Shown here piece by piece: positions 1-7,804 of a stretch of 64,000 nucleotides of DNA. Made by a program: the position numbers and the translations under genes. Every line of letters starts with the position of its first letter. Position 1 is the stretch's first letter. The stretch comes from Xanthomonas sp. GPE 39. GTDB taxonomy: Bacteria; Pseudomonadota; Gammaproteobacteria; Xanthomonadales; Xanthomonadaceae. The stretch is from positions 1,218,118-1,282,117 of the forward strand of contig NZ_JZHZ01000007.1 in NCBI RefSeq assembly GCF_000963005.1. The letters are read 5' to 3'. The notes beneath the pieces were generated by a model. It was not told where the DNA came from. It did no database searches and saw only the letters and a list, made by a program, of their open reading frames with translations.

Positions 1-1123
1 AGCGATGCAGCAGACGTTGAGCCAGCGCGCAGGTGCGCGCGTAGTCGCCTTTCAGCAGGAGTGCAAAATTGTGTTCGCCGAAACGCGCCGCCTGTACGTC
101 GCTGTCGATCGCCGCGGCCAAGTGCTTGGCTAGTGCGGCGATCAGCACGTCGGCCGAGTCCAGGCCGATATCGGTCACCAGCCGCTTGTAGTGATCCGGT
201 TCGACGAGCAGAAAGCCGAATTGACCATCGCCGCGGCTGACTTGGGCGACCGCGTTTTCCAGCGCCAGCATGAAGGTTGGGCGGTTGAGTAGGCCGGTGA
301 CCTGATCGCGCTGGCGCAGGCCCTCGACTTCACGCGCCAGTTCCGGGTCGAACTCCTCGCGGCGCCGGAACACCACCTGCACGCAGGCTTCGCCTTCGTA
401 ACTGGCAGTGGCGAACTCCATCGTCGCCGGAAAGCTCTCGCCTTCCAGTGTGCGTGCGTCGACCTGATACTGCGCTGGGGGCGGCTCTCCCTTGCTTAGC
501 GATTTGAGTAATTGTTTGAAGTCCTCCACGTGCTGCGGAGCGAGCATGTCCAGCAGCGAGATGCCTTCGACCTCATCGAAAGAGACGAACCCGAACATCT
601 CCAGGTACGCGTCATTGGCGCGGATATGCATGCCTTCATGGATGTAGGCAATCGGATCGCGCGAGGACGCGATCAGTGCGTCGCAGCGCCGTTCGGTCTC
701 GCGCATTTGCGCTTCGATCCGGCGCAACCCGCGGCGTGCTTGCAGATCGGCCCAGGTGGTCCGCACCACTGTCAGCAGTTGCTCCGGACGTTGCCGCAGT
801 GCGATCGCGCGCGCGCCGCTGGAGAGTGCGTCGCTCCAGACGTTCTCGTCGATATGTTCGGTCAGCATGATGACGGGAATGTCCTTGCCGCTGGCTGCCA
901 CACGTTGCAGCACCTGTGGCAGCGGGATCACCTGTGCGTGTGCGCTGAGTACCAGGTCGATCTGCTGTGCGGCGAGCATGGCGTCCAGTTCGTCGGCGTG
1001 TTGCGGTCGCGAGGGCCGCACGGCGATGCCGCTATTACGCAGGCTGCTGACGATCCCCTCGGCATCTTCGCCGCTGTCGTCGACGATCATCAAGCGCAGG
1101 GTGGTGTCTTTGCCGTTGTGCAT
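1..1123 (-). CDS. fimX: FimX-like c-di-GMP effector, REC-PAS-GGDEF part (3' end beyond window)
   Basis: The 5' portion of a REC-PAS-GGDEF(-EAL) protein; 374 residues are visible and the rest lies beyond base 1. Residues 1-130 form a receiver-like domain with the acidic pair D15-D16, but the usual phospho-acceptor position holds Ala61 (DLVLSA). A PAS domain follows (about 150-275; SSRDPIAYIHEGMHIRAN), then a GGDEF domain starting at GLLNRPTF. Its signature is GEHNF at 349-353, so cyclase activity is not expected. This layout and the conserved RRCDALI-SRDPIAY stretch match FimX, a c-di-GMP receptor that acts with PilZ and PilB in type IV pilus control. A GGAG site lies just before the ATG. That an EAL domain follows is inferred from the family. 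Confidence 0.85.
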   Translation of the reverse strand, partial: MHNGKDTTLRLMIVDDSGEDAEGIVSSLRNSGIAVRPSRPQHADELDAMLAAQQIDLVLSAHAQVIPLPQVLQRVAASGKDIPVIMLTEHIDENVWSDALSSGARAIALRQRPEQLLTVVRTTWADLQARRGLRRIEAQMRETERRCDALIASSRDPIAYIHEGMHIRANDAYLEMFGFVSFDEVEGISLLDMLAPQHVEDFKQLLKSLSKGEPPPAQYQVDARTLEGESFPATMEFATASYEGEACVQVVFRRREEFDPELAREVEGLRQRDQVTGLLNRPTFMLALENAVAQVSRGDGQFGFLLVEPDHYKRLVTDIGLDSADVLIAALAKHLAAAIDSDVQAARFGEHNFALLLKGDYARTCALAQRLLHR

Positions 1124-1616
1124 TCGGAACTCCAAGATTGGAATCTTAATACACGAGGGCCGCCGTGGCGTCCATGCGTCAGCTCAGAGAATCTGTATCT
1201 CGCCCGGCCGGTAAGCTAGCGTCGTCGCCGAGGTGCCGACTGAGTCGGTGAGCACATTCAAGCGGAGTGGCCAAACCCATTCACACATAGCACCTGGGAC
1301 ATCACGCGCAGCCTGAATTGCAGACGATGCGCCTGCATGAAGGCGTATGTTGTCTTTATTCCTTGGGAAAGTAATCGGTGGCCTTTCACTGTGCCACCCA
1401 AGTTGAATCGGCGACCAGGTTGCCTGGTGGGCCGCTTTTATCTTGAATTCGTCCTTATCTCGTTTGTGGCGCATGTCAGCCTTCGAGCTTTCCATGCTCC
1501 ATGGCTGCCAGGTGCCTGGAAAACACGGGACGATTCATGGCTTGCGTCGTGTGTGCCATCGCGTGCACCTGCGTGTCGGCAGTGTGTGCGCCGGCATCTC
1601 CTCCAGCGGGACCGAT
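1124..1616. other. Gap without a convincing gene
   Basis: About 490 bases between the fimX start and the 3' end of the flavoprotein gene. Short open frames exist on both strands, but none has a good start, recognisable domain or the high third-position GC of neighbouring genes. The part around 1335-1470 is visibly richer in A/T than the surroundings. It probably carries the fimX promoter; I see no clear -35/-10 pair and no terminator. Confidence 0.6.
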
Positions 1617-2813
1617 TCAGGCCGCGCTACCGGCGGCGTGGCCCGAGGCCCAGGCCCATTGGAAGTTGTAGCCGCCCAGCCAGCCGCTGACGTCCAGTAC
1701 CTCGCCGACGAAGTACAGACCGGGAATCTTGCGCGATTCCATCGTTGTCGAGGACACCTCATCGGTATCCACCCCGCCCAGGGTGACCTCGGCGGTGCGA
1801 TAGCCCTCGGTGCCGCTGGCCACTAGCGGCCAAGCGCCGAGTAGTGCGGCCGCGGCACGCAGTTGTGGTTCGTCCAGTTGGCGGACTGGTTTGTCCGCCA
1901 GCCACACCTCGCACAGGCGCTGCGCGAAGCGTCGCGGCAGAGCGTCGCCCAGGACCGTGCGCAGCTCGGCGCCGCCGCGCAGGCGCTTTTGCTCACGCAG
2001 CCAGGTGGCCGCATCCTGGCCGGGCAGCAGGTTCAGACGTAGGTCGTCGCCCGGCTGCCAGTACGATGAGATCTGCAGAATCGCCGGGCCGCTAATGCCG
2101 CGGTGGGTAATCAGCATGAAGTTGCGGAAGCTGGCGCCGTTGCAACTGGCCTCCACTGGCAGCGCCAGCCCGGATAGATCGTGCAGGCGCTCGTGGTGCT
2201 TGCCGCTGAGGGTGAGGGGCACCAATCCGGCGCGAGTTGGCAGCACGGCGTGACCGAACTGGCGGGCCAGCGCATAACCGAAGCCGCTCGCGCCCAGGCT
2301 CGGGATGGAGAGGCCGCCGCTAGCCACCACCAGCGCGGCGGCATGCACCGGGCCGTCGTCGGTATCGAGGTGGAATCCGTCGCTGCCGCGCTCCACCCGG
2401 TGCACGCTGCATTGGGTGCGCAGGTGCACCCCGGCCGCCTCGCATTCCTCCACCAACATGCGCACGATTTGCTTGGAGGAGATATCGCAGAACAGCTGGC
2501 CAAGTTCCTTCTCGTGGTAGGCGATGCCGTGGCGCTCGACCATCTCGACGAAATCGGCCGGACGATACCGCGCCAGCGCAGACTTGCAGAAATGCGGATT
2601 GGCGGAGAGGAAGTTACCCGGGCCGGTGCCTGTGTTGGTGAAGTTGCAGCGTCCGCCACCGGACATCAGGATCTTCTTGCCGACCTTGTTAGCGTGCTCG
2701 ATCACCTGCACCCGGCGGCCACGCTGGCCGGCGGTGAGGGCGCACATCAGTCCGGCGGCGCCGGCACCGATCACCGCGACATCGATGCGGTTCGGCGCAG
2801 TTCGCGCGTTCAT
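1617..2813 (-). CDS. FAD-dependent oxidoreductase of the HI0933/YhiN (BaiN-like) family
   Basis: A 398-residue flavoprotein. The Rossmann FAD motif GAGAAG is at residues 16-21, followed by the family hallmark SGGGRCNFTN and, near the C-terminus, GLYFVGEVLDVSGWLGGYN, which closes over the flavin. Members of this family bind FAD and probably NAD(P)H; the substrate is not established for most. The frame stays open upstream, but the ATG at 2813 is preferred because it overlaps the stop of yaeQ by 4 bases (ATGA) and places the FAD motif at the usual N-terminal distance. It is probably co-transcribed and translationally coupled with yaeQ. Reaction unknown; family call firm. Confidence 0.9.
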   Translation of the reverse strand: MNARTAPNRIDVAVIGAGAAGLMCALTAGQRGRRVQVIEHANKVGKKILMSGGGRCNFTNTGTGPGNFLSANPHFCKSALARYRPADFVEMVERHGIAYHEKELGQLFCDISSKQIVRMLVEECEAAGVHLRTQCSVHRVERGSDGFHLDTDDGPVHAAALVVASGGLSIPSLGASGFGYALARQFGHAVLPTRAGLVPLTLSGKHHERLHDLSGLALPVEASCNGASFRNFMLITHRGISGPAILQISSYWQPGDDLRLNLLPGQDAATWLREQKRLRGGAELRTVLGDALPRRFAQRLCEVWLADKPVRQLDEPQLRAAAALLGAWPLVASGTEGYRTAEVTLGGVDTDEVSSTTMESRKIPGLYFVGEVLDVSGWLGGYNFQWAWASGHAAGSAA

Positions 2814-3355
2814 GCTGCGGCTTTGCGCACCGTCGGGGTGAACGTGACGCTGCCACTGTCGCCCAGCAACTGCACCTCCCCGTCCTGGATGACCACATCG
2901 AAGCGCATGCTGCGCTCGATCAGCGCGGCGGCGGCGGCAATTGCATCGGCGGGCAGGTCGATCACCTGCACCGGCTTGAGTTTGAGCAACGCACTGGCGT
3001 TCTTGTCCCACCAGATATCCGCTGCGCGACCGCCGTAGTTGACCACGATCACCGCGCGGGAGCGGCCGCATGCCTTACGCAGCCGCGATTCGTCGGGTTG
3101 GCCGACCTCGATCCATTGCTCGATCGCGCCGGTGTAGTCCATCCGCCACAGATCCGGCTCGTCGTCGCTGCTCAGGCCCTTGCCGAACAGCAGGCGTTCT
3201 TCGGCGTACAGTGCGAAGGCGAGCAGCCGTGCCATCAGGCGCTGGTCGGTCTCGGATGGGTGCTGTGCCAGCGTCAGGGAGTGCGCGGCGTAGTAGGCGC
3301 GGTCCATGTCGGAGATTTGCAGTTCCGCTTTGCGGAGTGTGGCGGTGAGGGCCAT
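2810..3355 (-). CDS. yaeQ: YaeQ family protein
   Basis: A 181-residue protein that matches YaeQ over its whole length, beginning MALTATLRKAELQISDMDR and with the conserved LMARLLAFALYAEERL, W-x-MDYTG and VVNYGGRAADIWW segments. YaeQ proteins have a fold related to PD-(D/E)XK nucleases, but no activity is established. A possible -10 box (TATCAT) lies about 27 bases before the ATG. The gene is first in a two-gene unit with the downstream flavoprotein, which it overlaps by 4 bases. Family assignment is strong; function is unknown. Confidence 0.92.
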   Translation of the reverse strand: MALTATLRKAELQISDMDRAYYAAHSLTLAQHPSETDQRLMARLLAFALYAEERLLFGKGLSSDDEPDLWRMDYTGAIEQWIEVGQPDESRLRKACGRSRAVIVVNYGGRAADIWWDKNASALLKLKPVQVIDLPADAIAAAAALIERSMRFDVVIQDGEVQLLGDSGSVTFTPTVRKAAA

Positions 3356-3749
3356 GCGGCGACCGGTGGCGAAGGGCGTCTATGATACTGCGTGGCCGTC
3401 GCCGATCCGACGTTTGGTTGCGTTGCAATGCGCTGGGGAGTGGCGGCAGTGCGATTTTTCTGCATAGGCTGGCAAGGAGATCGGCAGCTCCATGCCTAAC
3501 TTTAGAGTTCCGTACAGTTATTACTGTGATTTCCGGCACTTTGTCTACATAAAATTGTCGCTTTTTGACTGCTACCCGCGTACAGTGACCCCACTGTGTT
3601 TGCTAGAGTCACCGTGAATCGTGGCTTGGTGCAGTAGATCCGTAAGATCCGCTTCATCGTTCCGCATTACCAACGCCTGCAACTCAGTCTCGGCCCCGAT
3701 ATCCGGTGGCTGCGATTTCTTAATTTATCAATAGTTTCAGGAGTTTGTA
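3356..3749. other. Intergenic region holding the promoter and long leader of the first cold-shock gene
   Basis: About 390 bases between divergent yaeQ and the cold-shock gene. It contains no gene I can support. The right half is probably a long 5' untranslated leader; bases 3591-3661 are closely related to a block before the second cold-shock gene (see separate entry). TTGACT at 3565 is a possible -35, but no convincing -10 follows at the right spacing. Confidence 0.6.
3591..3661 (+). promoter_or_regulatory. Conserved leader block, cold-shock gene 1
   Basis: This 71-base stretch aligns with 29730-29799 at roughly three quarters identity with one single-base gap; the core GTCACC-TGAATCGTG and the GATCCGCT-CATCGTT end are the best conserved. 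Both copies end 80-90 bases before a cold-shock ATG, on the same strand as the gene. Non-coding conservation at a fixed position suggests a structured leader that controls mRNA stability or translation, as known for cspA of E. coli. The role is inferred. Confidence 0.6.
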
Positions 3750-3989
3750 ATGAGCACGCATCATAATCATCAGGGCGAACGTTGCTATGGCACGGTGAAG
3801 TGGTTCAACGACGCTAAGGGTTTCGGCTTCATCACGCCGGAAGCCGGTAGCCAGCTGAGCGACCTGTTCGTTCACTTCCGCGCGATCCAGGGCACCGGCT
3901 TCAAGTCGCTGCAGGAAGGCCAGAAGGTGAGCTTCGTGGCTGTTCAGGGCCAGAAGGGCATGCAGGCCGACCAGGTGCAGGTCGTCTAA
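3750..3989 (+). CDS. Cold-shock domain protein
   Basis: A 79-residue single cold-shock domain. RNP1 is KGFGFI at residues 23-28 and RNP2 is DLFVHF at 38-43 (L replaces the common V). These aromatic residues bind single-stranded RNA or DNA. The domain has a 10-residue His-rich N-terminal extension ([10 protein letters not shown]) and a 2-3 residue insertion (GSQLS) between the RNP motifs. A CAGGAG site precedes the ATG, and an intrinsic terminator follows 27 bases after the stop, so the gene is probably monocistronic. It is a paralogue of the gene at 29881, with which it shares the C-terminal half and a leader block. Confidence 0.95.
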   Translation: MSTHHNHQGERCYGTVKWFNDAKGFGFITPEAGSQLSDLFVHFRAIQGTGFKSLQEGQKVSFVAVQGQKGMQADQVQVV

Positions 3990-4015
3990 GGACGTCCGCT
4001 ACCGCAAGGTTGCCC

Positions 4016-4049
4016 AACGCCGGGAGCGCAAGCTTCCGGCGTTTTCGTT
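4016..4049 (+). terminator. Rho-independent terminator of cold-shock gene 1
   Basis: Stem AACGCCGG-GAGC with loop GCAA and the complementary arm GCTT-CCGGCGTT (one G-T pair), 12 pairs in total, running into a T-rich tail. It lies 27 bases after the stop codon. Confidence 0.88.
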
Positions 4050-4181
4050 TGTGCGTCCGTGCCGTAACGCCGCGCCAGCCCGCAGTGGCCGCGCCGGTGA
4101 CGCGGTGCCCGCGCATGTTGCGCCGGCAACCATGCCGCGCTGGGCTACGATGGCGGTCCGCGTGTTGTCGGAGCCGTTGCC

Positions 4182-4877
4182 ATGATCGCCGTGCATCACC
4201 TCAATCAGTCCCGGTCGCAGCGTGTGTTGTGGCTGTTGGAGGAGCTGGCGCTGCCCTACCAGGTGGTCAAGTACCAGCGTGATCCTCGGACCATGTTGGC
4301 GCCGCCCGAACTGCGCGCGATCCATCCGCTGGGCAAGTCGCCGGTGCTGGTGGACGATGGTCATGTGCTCGCCGAATCCGGCGCGATCCTTGACTATCTG
4401 GTGGAGCGCTATGACAGCGAGCGCAGACTGTCGCCGCCGCCGCAGCCGCTGGATTCGCCCGAGCGGCTGCGCTATCGCTATTGGATGCACTACGCCGAGG
4501 GCTCGGCGATGCCGCCGTTGCTGATGAGCCTGGTGTTCGGACGGATCCGCTCGGCGAAGATGCCGTTCTTCGCACGCCCGATCGCCAAGGCGATCGTCGA
4601 CAAGGCCATGGCTGGATTTGTCGGGCCGCAGTTGAGCCTGCACCTGGATTGGATGGAGCGGGAACTGGCGGGTGCCGGCTGGTTCGTCGGCGAGCGCTTC
4701 ACCGCCGTGGATGTGCAGATGAGTTTCCCGATTCAGGCGGCGGCGGCGCGCATCGGCCTGCACGCGCATCCGAACTTGGCCGGGTTCGTGCAGCGGATCG
4801 AGCAGCGCCCTGCCTATCAACGCGCGCTGCAGCAGGGTGGTCCATTCGCCTTGCTCGGTGCGGGGGCGGATGGCTGA
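4182..4877 (+). CDS. Glutathione S-transferase family protein
   Basis: A 231-residue protein with the two-domain GST layout. Residues 1-80 form a thioredoxin-like domain with the start HHLNQSRSQRVLWLLEEL and the glutathione-binding cis-Pro segment (GKSPVLVDDG) and SG (ESGAILDYL, where the Glu-Ser pair contacts glutathione). The rest is the helical C-terminal domain with the GERFTAVDVQMSF N-capping segment. Ser8, Ser10 or Arg9 may take part in thiol activation. A GGAG site lies 8 bases upstream and a possible TACGAT -10 about 30 bases upstream. The substrate cannot be read from sequence. The gene stands alone, convergent with the esterase gene. Confidence 0.9.
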   Translation: MIAVHHLNQSRSQRVLWLLEELALPYQVVKYQRDPRTMLAPPELRAIHPLGKSPVLVDDGHVLAESGAILDYLVERYDSERRLSPPPQPLDSPERLRYRYWMHYAEGSAMPPLLMSLVFGRIRSAKMPFFARPIAKAIVDKAMAGFVGPQLSLHLDWMERELAGAGWFVGERFTAVDVQMSFPIQAAAARIGLHAHPNLAGFVQRIEQRPAYQRALQQGGPFALLGAGADG

Positions 4878-4922
4878 GCTTGAGTGGGTTGGGGGCGCGA
4901 TCTGCGCCTGAGTCATGCCCCT

Positions 4923-5816
4923 TCAGGGTTGCGCGGGGCGGGCCGGACAGCGGCGCACGAAGGCGATGCTGTCGGTCATCACCGGCAGCGCTGGATCGTC
5001 CTTGCGTAGCGCCAGCAACACGCCCATGTGGCTGACTCCGCTGTAGGTCTTGAGTTCTGCCGGCACGCCAACGCCCTGCAACGCCGCTTGTAGCGACTTG
5101 CTGTTGCGCGGTAGTACGGTTTTGTCGGCGTCGCCGTGCAGCAGCAGTGCCGGCGGCTCGTCGCCGTTGACGAACGCCACTGGCTGTGAGCGCCGCTGTT
5201 GCGCGGGATCGCTGCCGAAGATCGCGATCAGGTCGGGATCGGTCAGCGGCAGGAAATCGTAGGGGCCAGCGAGCCCGACCAAACCGCACAGTTGTCGTGG
5301 CGACAGGCCCTGTGACTGTAGCCAGTGGCTGTCGGTCGCGAGCAACGCGGCCATCTGCGCGCCGGCGGAGTGGCCCATCACGACCAGTCGTCGTGGATCA
5401 CCGCCGTACTCGGCGGCATGGCGCTGGCTCCATGCCACCGCAGTGGCGGCGTCGTGCATGAAGCCGTCGAGGCTCACCTGCGGATACTTGCGATAGTCGG
5501 GCACGATGGCGACCACGCCGTGCCGCGCCAGGGCTTCTCCTGCCCAGCGGTACTGCTGACGGGTTCCGTGCTTCCAGGTGCCGCCGTGGAAGAACACCAC
5601 GACTGGCGCGTCCTGTGCCGCTACCGGCCGGTAAACGTCCAACGCCAGACCGTTGGCGGGGTCGTACACGATTCCGCGCTGCTCGTTCAATCCATGACGC
5701 GAGGAGCCTGCATTGAGGCCGGCGAAGAACACGCTGGTGCAAGCCGAGACGAGCAGCGTGGACACTGCGATCAGTAGGTGGCGTGCCCAGCGTAGCCGCA
5801 GCGGATGGTTTGACAT
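4923..5816 (-). CDS. Lipoprotein alpha/beta hydrolase (BD-FAE/carboxylesterase-like)
   Basis: A 297-residue hydrolase. The N-terminus is a lipoprotein signal with lipobox LVSAC (Cys26), so the enzyme is probably anchored in the periplasm or outer membrane. The oxyanion segment is VVFFHGGTWKHG, the nucleophile elbow is GHSAG, and the probable acid and base are in LLLHGDADKTV and SGVSHMG. This is the bacterial hormone-sensitive-lipase-like/BD-FAE esterase class, which acts on acetyl, feruloyl or short acyl esters; which one is unknown. It is divergent from selO, across a 295-base spacer in which I see only a weak inverted repeat (GTTCG-CAA-CGAAC at 6044-6056). Confidence 0.88.
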   Translation of the reverse strand: MSNHPLRLRWARHLLIAVSTLLVSACTSVFFAGLNAGSSRHGLNEQRGIVYDPANGLALDVYRPVAAQDAPVVVFFHGGTWKHGTRQQYRWAGEALARHGVVAIVPDYRKYPQVSLDGFMHDAATAVAWSQRHAAEYGGDPRRLVVMGHSAGAQMAALLATDSHWLQSQGLSPRQLCGLVGLAGPYDFLPLTDPDLIAIFGSDPAQQRRSQPVAFVNGDEPPALLLHGDADKTVLPRNSKSLQAALQGVGVPAELKTYSGVSHMGVLLALRKDDPALPVMTDSIAFVRRCPARPAQP

Positions 5817-6076
5817 GGAATGGAGGCCTGAAAAAGACTTTAAGGATGCGTCAGTGGCATGTCATCGCGAAGTGTACAGCGCCATGCGCGCGCTGCTGTG
5901 GTGTAGCTAGAGCATCTCGGCATGCGATTTGAGCTGTGGCTTTCACGCTACAGCGGGGTTGGCGGTTATTGCGCTGCGCGCTCGACGTTGCGGATCGCGC
6001 GTGTTGGTGGGTGGCCTGCGCCCTTGCATCGCGTGTGTGTGTCGTTCGCAACGAACCGGTGTCGCAAGATGCCGGT

Positions 6077-6105
6077 TTGGCGCTGGCGCTCACTGCCTCT
6101 AAGCT
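6077..6105 (+). promoter_or_regulatory. Promoter of selO (predicted leaderless)
   Basis: TTGGCG at 6077-6082, then 17 bases, then TAAGCT at 6100-6105; the selO ATG starts 6 bases later, at the expected transcription start. There is no usable Shine-Dalgarno sequence. The mRNA is therefore probably leaderless. Confidence 0.5.
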
Positions 6106-6111
6106 GGTGGC

Positions 6112-7683
6112 ATGCCTCCCTTACGCTTTGACAATCGATTCACCGCCGAGCTGCCCGGCGACCCGGACACCAGCCCGCGCCGCCGCGAGGTGCTGAGCGC
6201 GTTGTGGTCGCAGGTCGCACCGACGCCAGTGTCGGCGCCGCATCTGTTGGCGTACTCGCGCGAAGTCGCGGCCATGCTCGGCTTGTCCGAGCAGGAGGTG
6301 CTGGCGCCGCACTTCGCCGCAGTATTTGCCGGCAATGCCTGCGATGCGGGCATGCGACCGTATGCGGCGAACTACGGCGGACACCAGTTCGGGCACTGGG
6401 CCGGGCAACTGGGCGATGGCCGTGCCATCGCCCTGGGCGAGGCGTTGGGCGCAGACGGACGGCGTTGGGAACTGCAACTCAAGGGCGCTGGGCCAACCCC
6501 GTATTCGCGTGGCGCAGACGGACGGGCGGTCCTACGTTCGTCGATCCGCGAATTCCTGTGCAGCGAGGCGATGCATCACCTGGGTGTGCCCACCACGCGC
6601 GCGCTTAGCCTGGTCGGCACCGGCGAGACGGTGGTGCGCGATATGTTCTACGACGGCCATCCGCGTCCCGAGCCGGGGGCGGTGGTCTGCCGGGTGGCGC
6701 CGTCGTTCGTGCGCTTCGGCAGTTTCGAGCTGCCTGCCGCGCGCGGTGACACACGCTTGCTACGGCGTCTGGCTGACTTTGTCATTGCGCGGGATTTTCC
6801 GCACCTGCAGGCCGGCGGCGACCACGGTTATGCCGACTGGTTCGCCGACATCTGCGCGCGCACGGCTCGTATGGTCGCGCACTGGATGCGGGTGGGGTTC
6901 GTGCACGGGGTGATGAATACCGACAACATGTCGATTCTGGGGCTGACCCTGGATTATGGTCCCTACGGCTGGATCGATGATTACGACCCGGACTGGACCC
7001 CTAACACCACCGATGCAAAGGGACGTCGCTACCGCTTCGGTACCCAGCCGCAGGTGGCGTACTGGAACCTGGGGCGGTTGGCGCAGGCGCTGGTGCCGTT
7101 GTTTGACGAGGTGACGCCGTTGCAGGACGGTCTGGCGCGCTTTAGCGCTGAATACGCGCAAGCCGAGCGCGATACCGTTGCGGCCAAGCTCGGTCTGGCG
7201 GAGTGCGAGGACGAGGACTTGACGCTGATGCGCGATTTGCAGGTATTGCTGCGGCAGGCCGAGGTCGATATGACGTTGTGGTTTCGCGGTTTGAGCGCGC
7301 AGCCGCTGCAGGCGCGGACACCTGCACAGGCATTGGCGACGCTGGCCGACGCGTTCTACGACCCGGCACAGTTGGCTGCGCAGGCGCCGATGTTCGAGTC
7401 GTGGTTGCAGCGTTACGCGCAACGCCTCGGGCGGGATTCGCTGTCGGCATCGATGCGCGCGGCAAAGATGCGTGCAGCCAACCCGTGCTACGTGCTGCGC
7501 AACTATCTGGCGCAGCAGGCGATTGATCGTGCGGAGCAGGGGGATATTGCCGGTATCGCCGAACTGCTGGAGGTGATGCGTCATCCATACGAGGACCAGC
7601 CTGGACGCGAGGCATTCGCGGCGCGGCGTCCGGATTGGGCGCGGACCCGCGCCGGCTGTTCGATGCTCTCGTGCAGTTCCTGA
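6112..7683 (+). CDS. selO: SelO/YdiU protein adenylyltransferase (pseudokinase fold)
   Basis: A 523-residue SelO family member. SelO has a kinase-like fold with ATP bound in flipped orientation and transfers AMP to Ser/Thr/Tyr of target proteins during redox stress. Visible motifs are [18 protein letters not shown] near residue 90, the glycine-rich/Lys region [37 protein letters not shown] with the catalytic Asn/Asp, and YDPDW. The C-terminus ends GCSMLSCSS, the Cys pair corresponding to the Cys/Sec redox motif of the family. Length is normal. The ATG has a TAAGCT box 6 bases upstream and no Shine-Dalgarno sequence, suggesting a leaderless transcript. Confidence 0.95.
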   Translation: MPPLRFDNRFTAELPGDPDTSPRRREVLSALWSQVAPTPVSAPHLLAYSREVAAMLGLSEQEVLAPHFAAVFAGNACDAGMRPYAANYGGHQFGHWAGQLGDGRAIALGEALGADGRRWELQLKGAGPTPYSRGADGRAVLRSSIREFLCSEAMHHLGVPTTRALSLVGTGETVVRDMFYDGHPRPEPGAVVCRVAPSFVRFGSFELPAARGDTRLLRRLADFVIARDFPHLQAGGDHGYADWFADICARTARMVAHWMRVGFVHGVMNTDNMSILGLTLDYGPYGWIDDYDPDWTPNTTDAKGRRYRFGTQPQVAYWNLGRLAQALVPLFDEVTPLQDGLARFSAEYAQAERDTVAAKLGLAECEDEDLTLMRDLQVLLRQAEVDMTLWFRGLSAQPLQARTPAQALATLADAFYDPAQLAAQAPMFESWLQRYAQRLGRDSLSASMRAAKMRAANPCYVLRNYLAQQAIDRAEQGDIAGIAELLEVMRHPYEDQPGREAFAARRPDWARTRAGCSMLSCSS

Positions 7684-7804
7684 GTGCGGCTGCGGGCATT
7701 GCGGTTTGCCGCAGCAGCATCAGGCCACGAATCGAGGCCGCCAACCGGCGTTAGCGCAGTGACAGTGTGGCGTCATCGCCTCGCATGTGCCGGCCTGGCG
7801 GACG

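Noticed and set aside
2181-3038. Plus-strand frame of 285 codons across the flavoprotein and yaeQ genes
   Set aside because: It runs antisense across two recognised, overlapping genes and has no recognisable domain.
7688-7715. Terminator after selO (GCTGCGG ... CCGCAGC)
   Set aside because: Only 7 pairs around a 13-base loop and no U-run; not strong enough to call.
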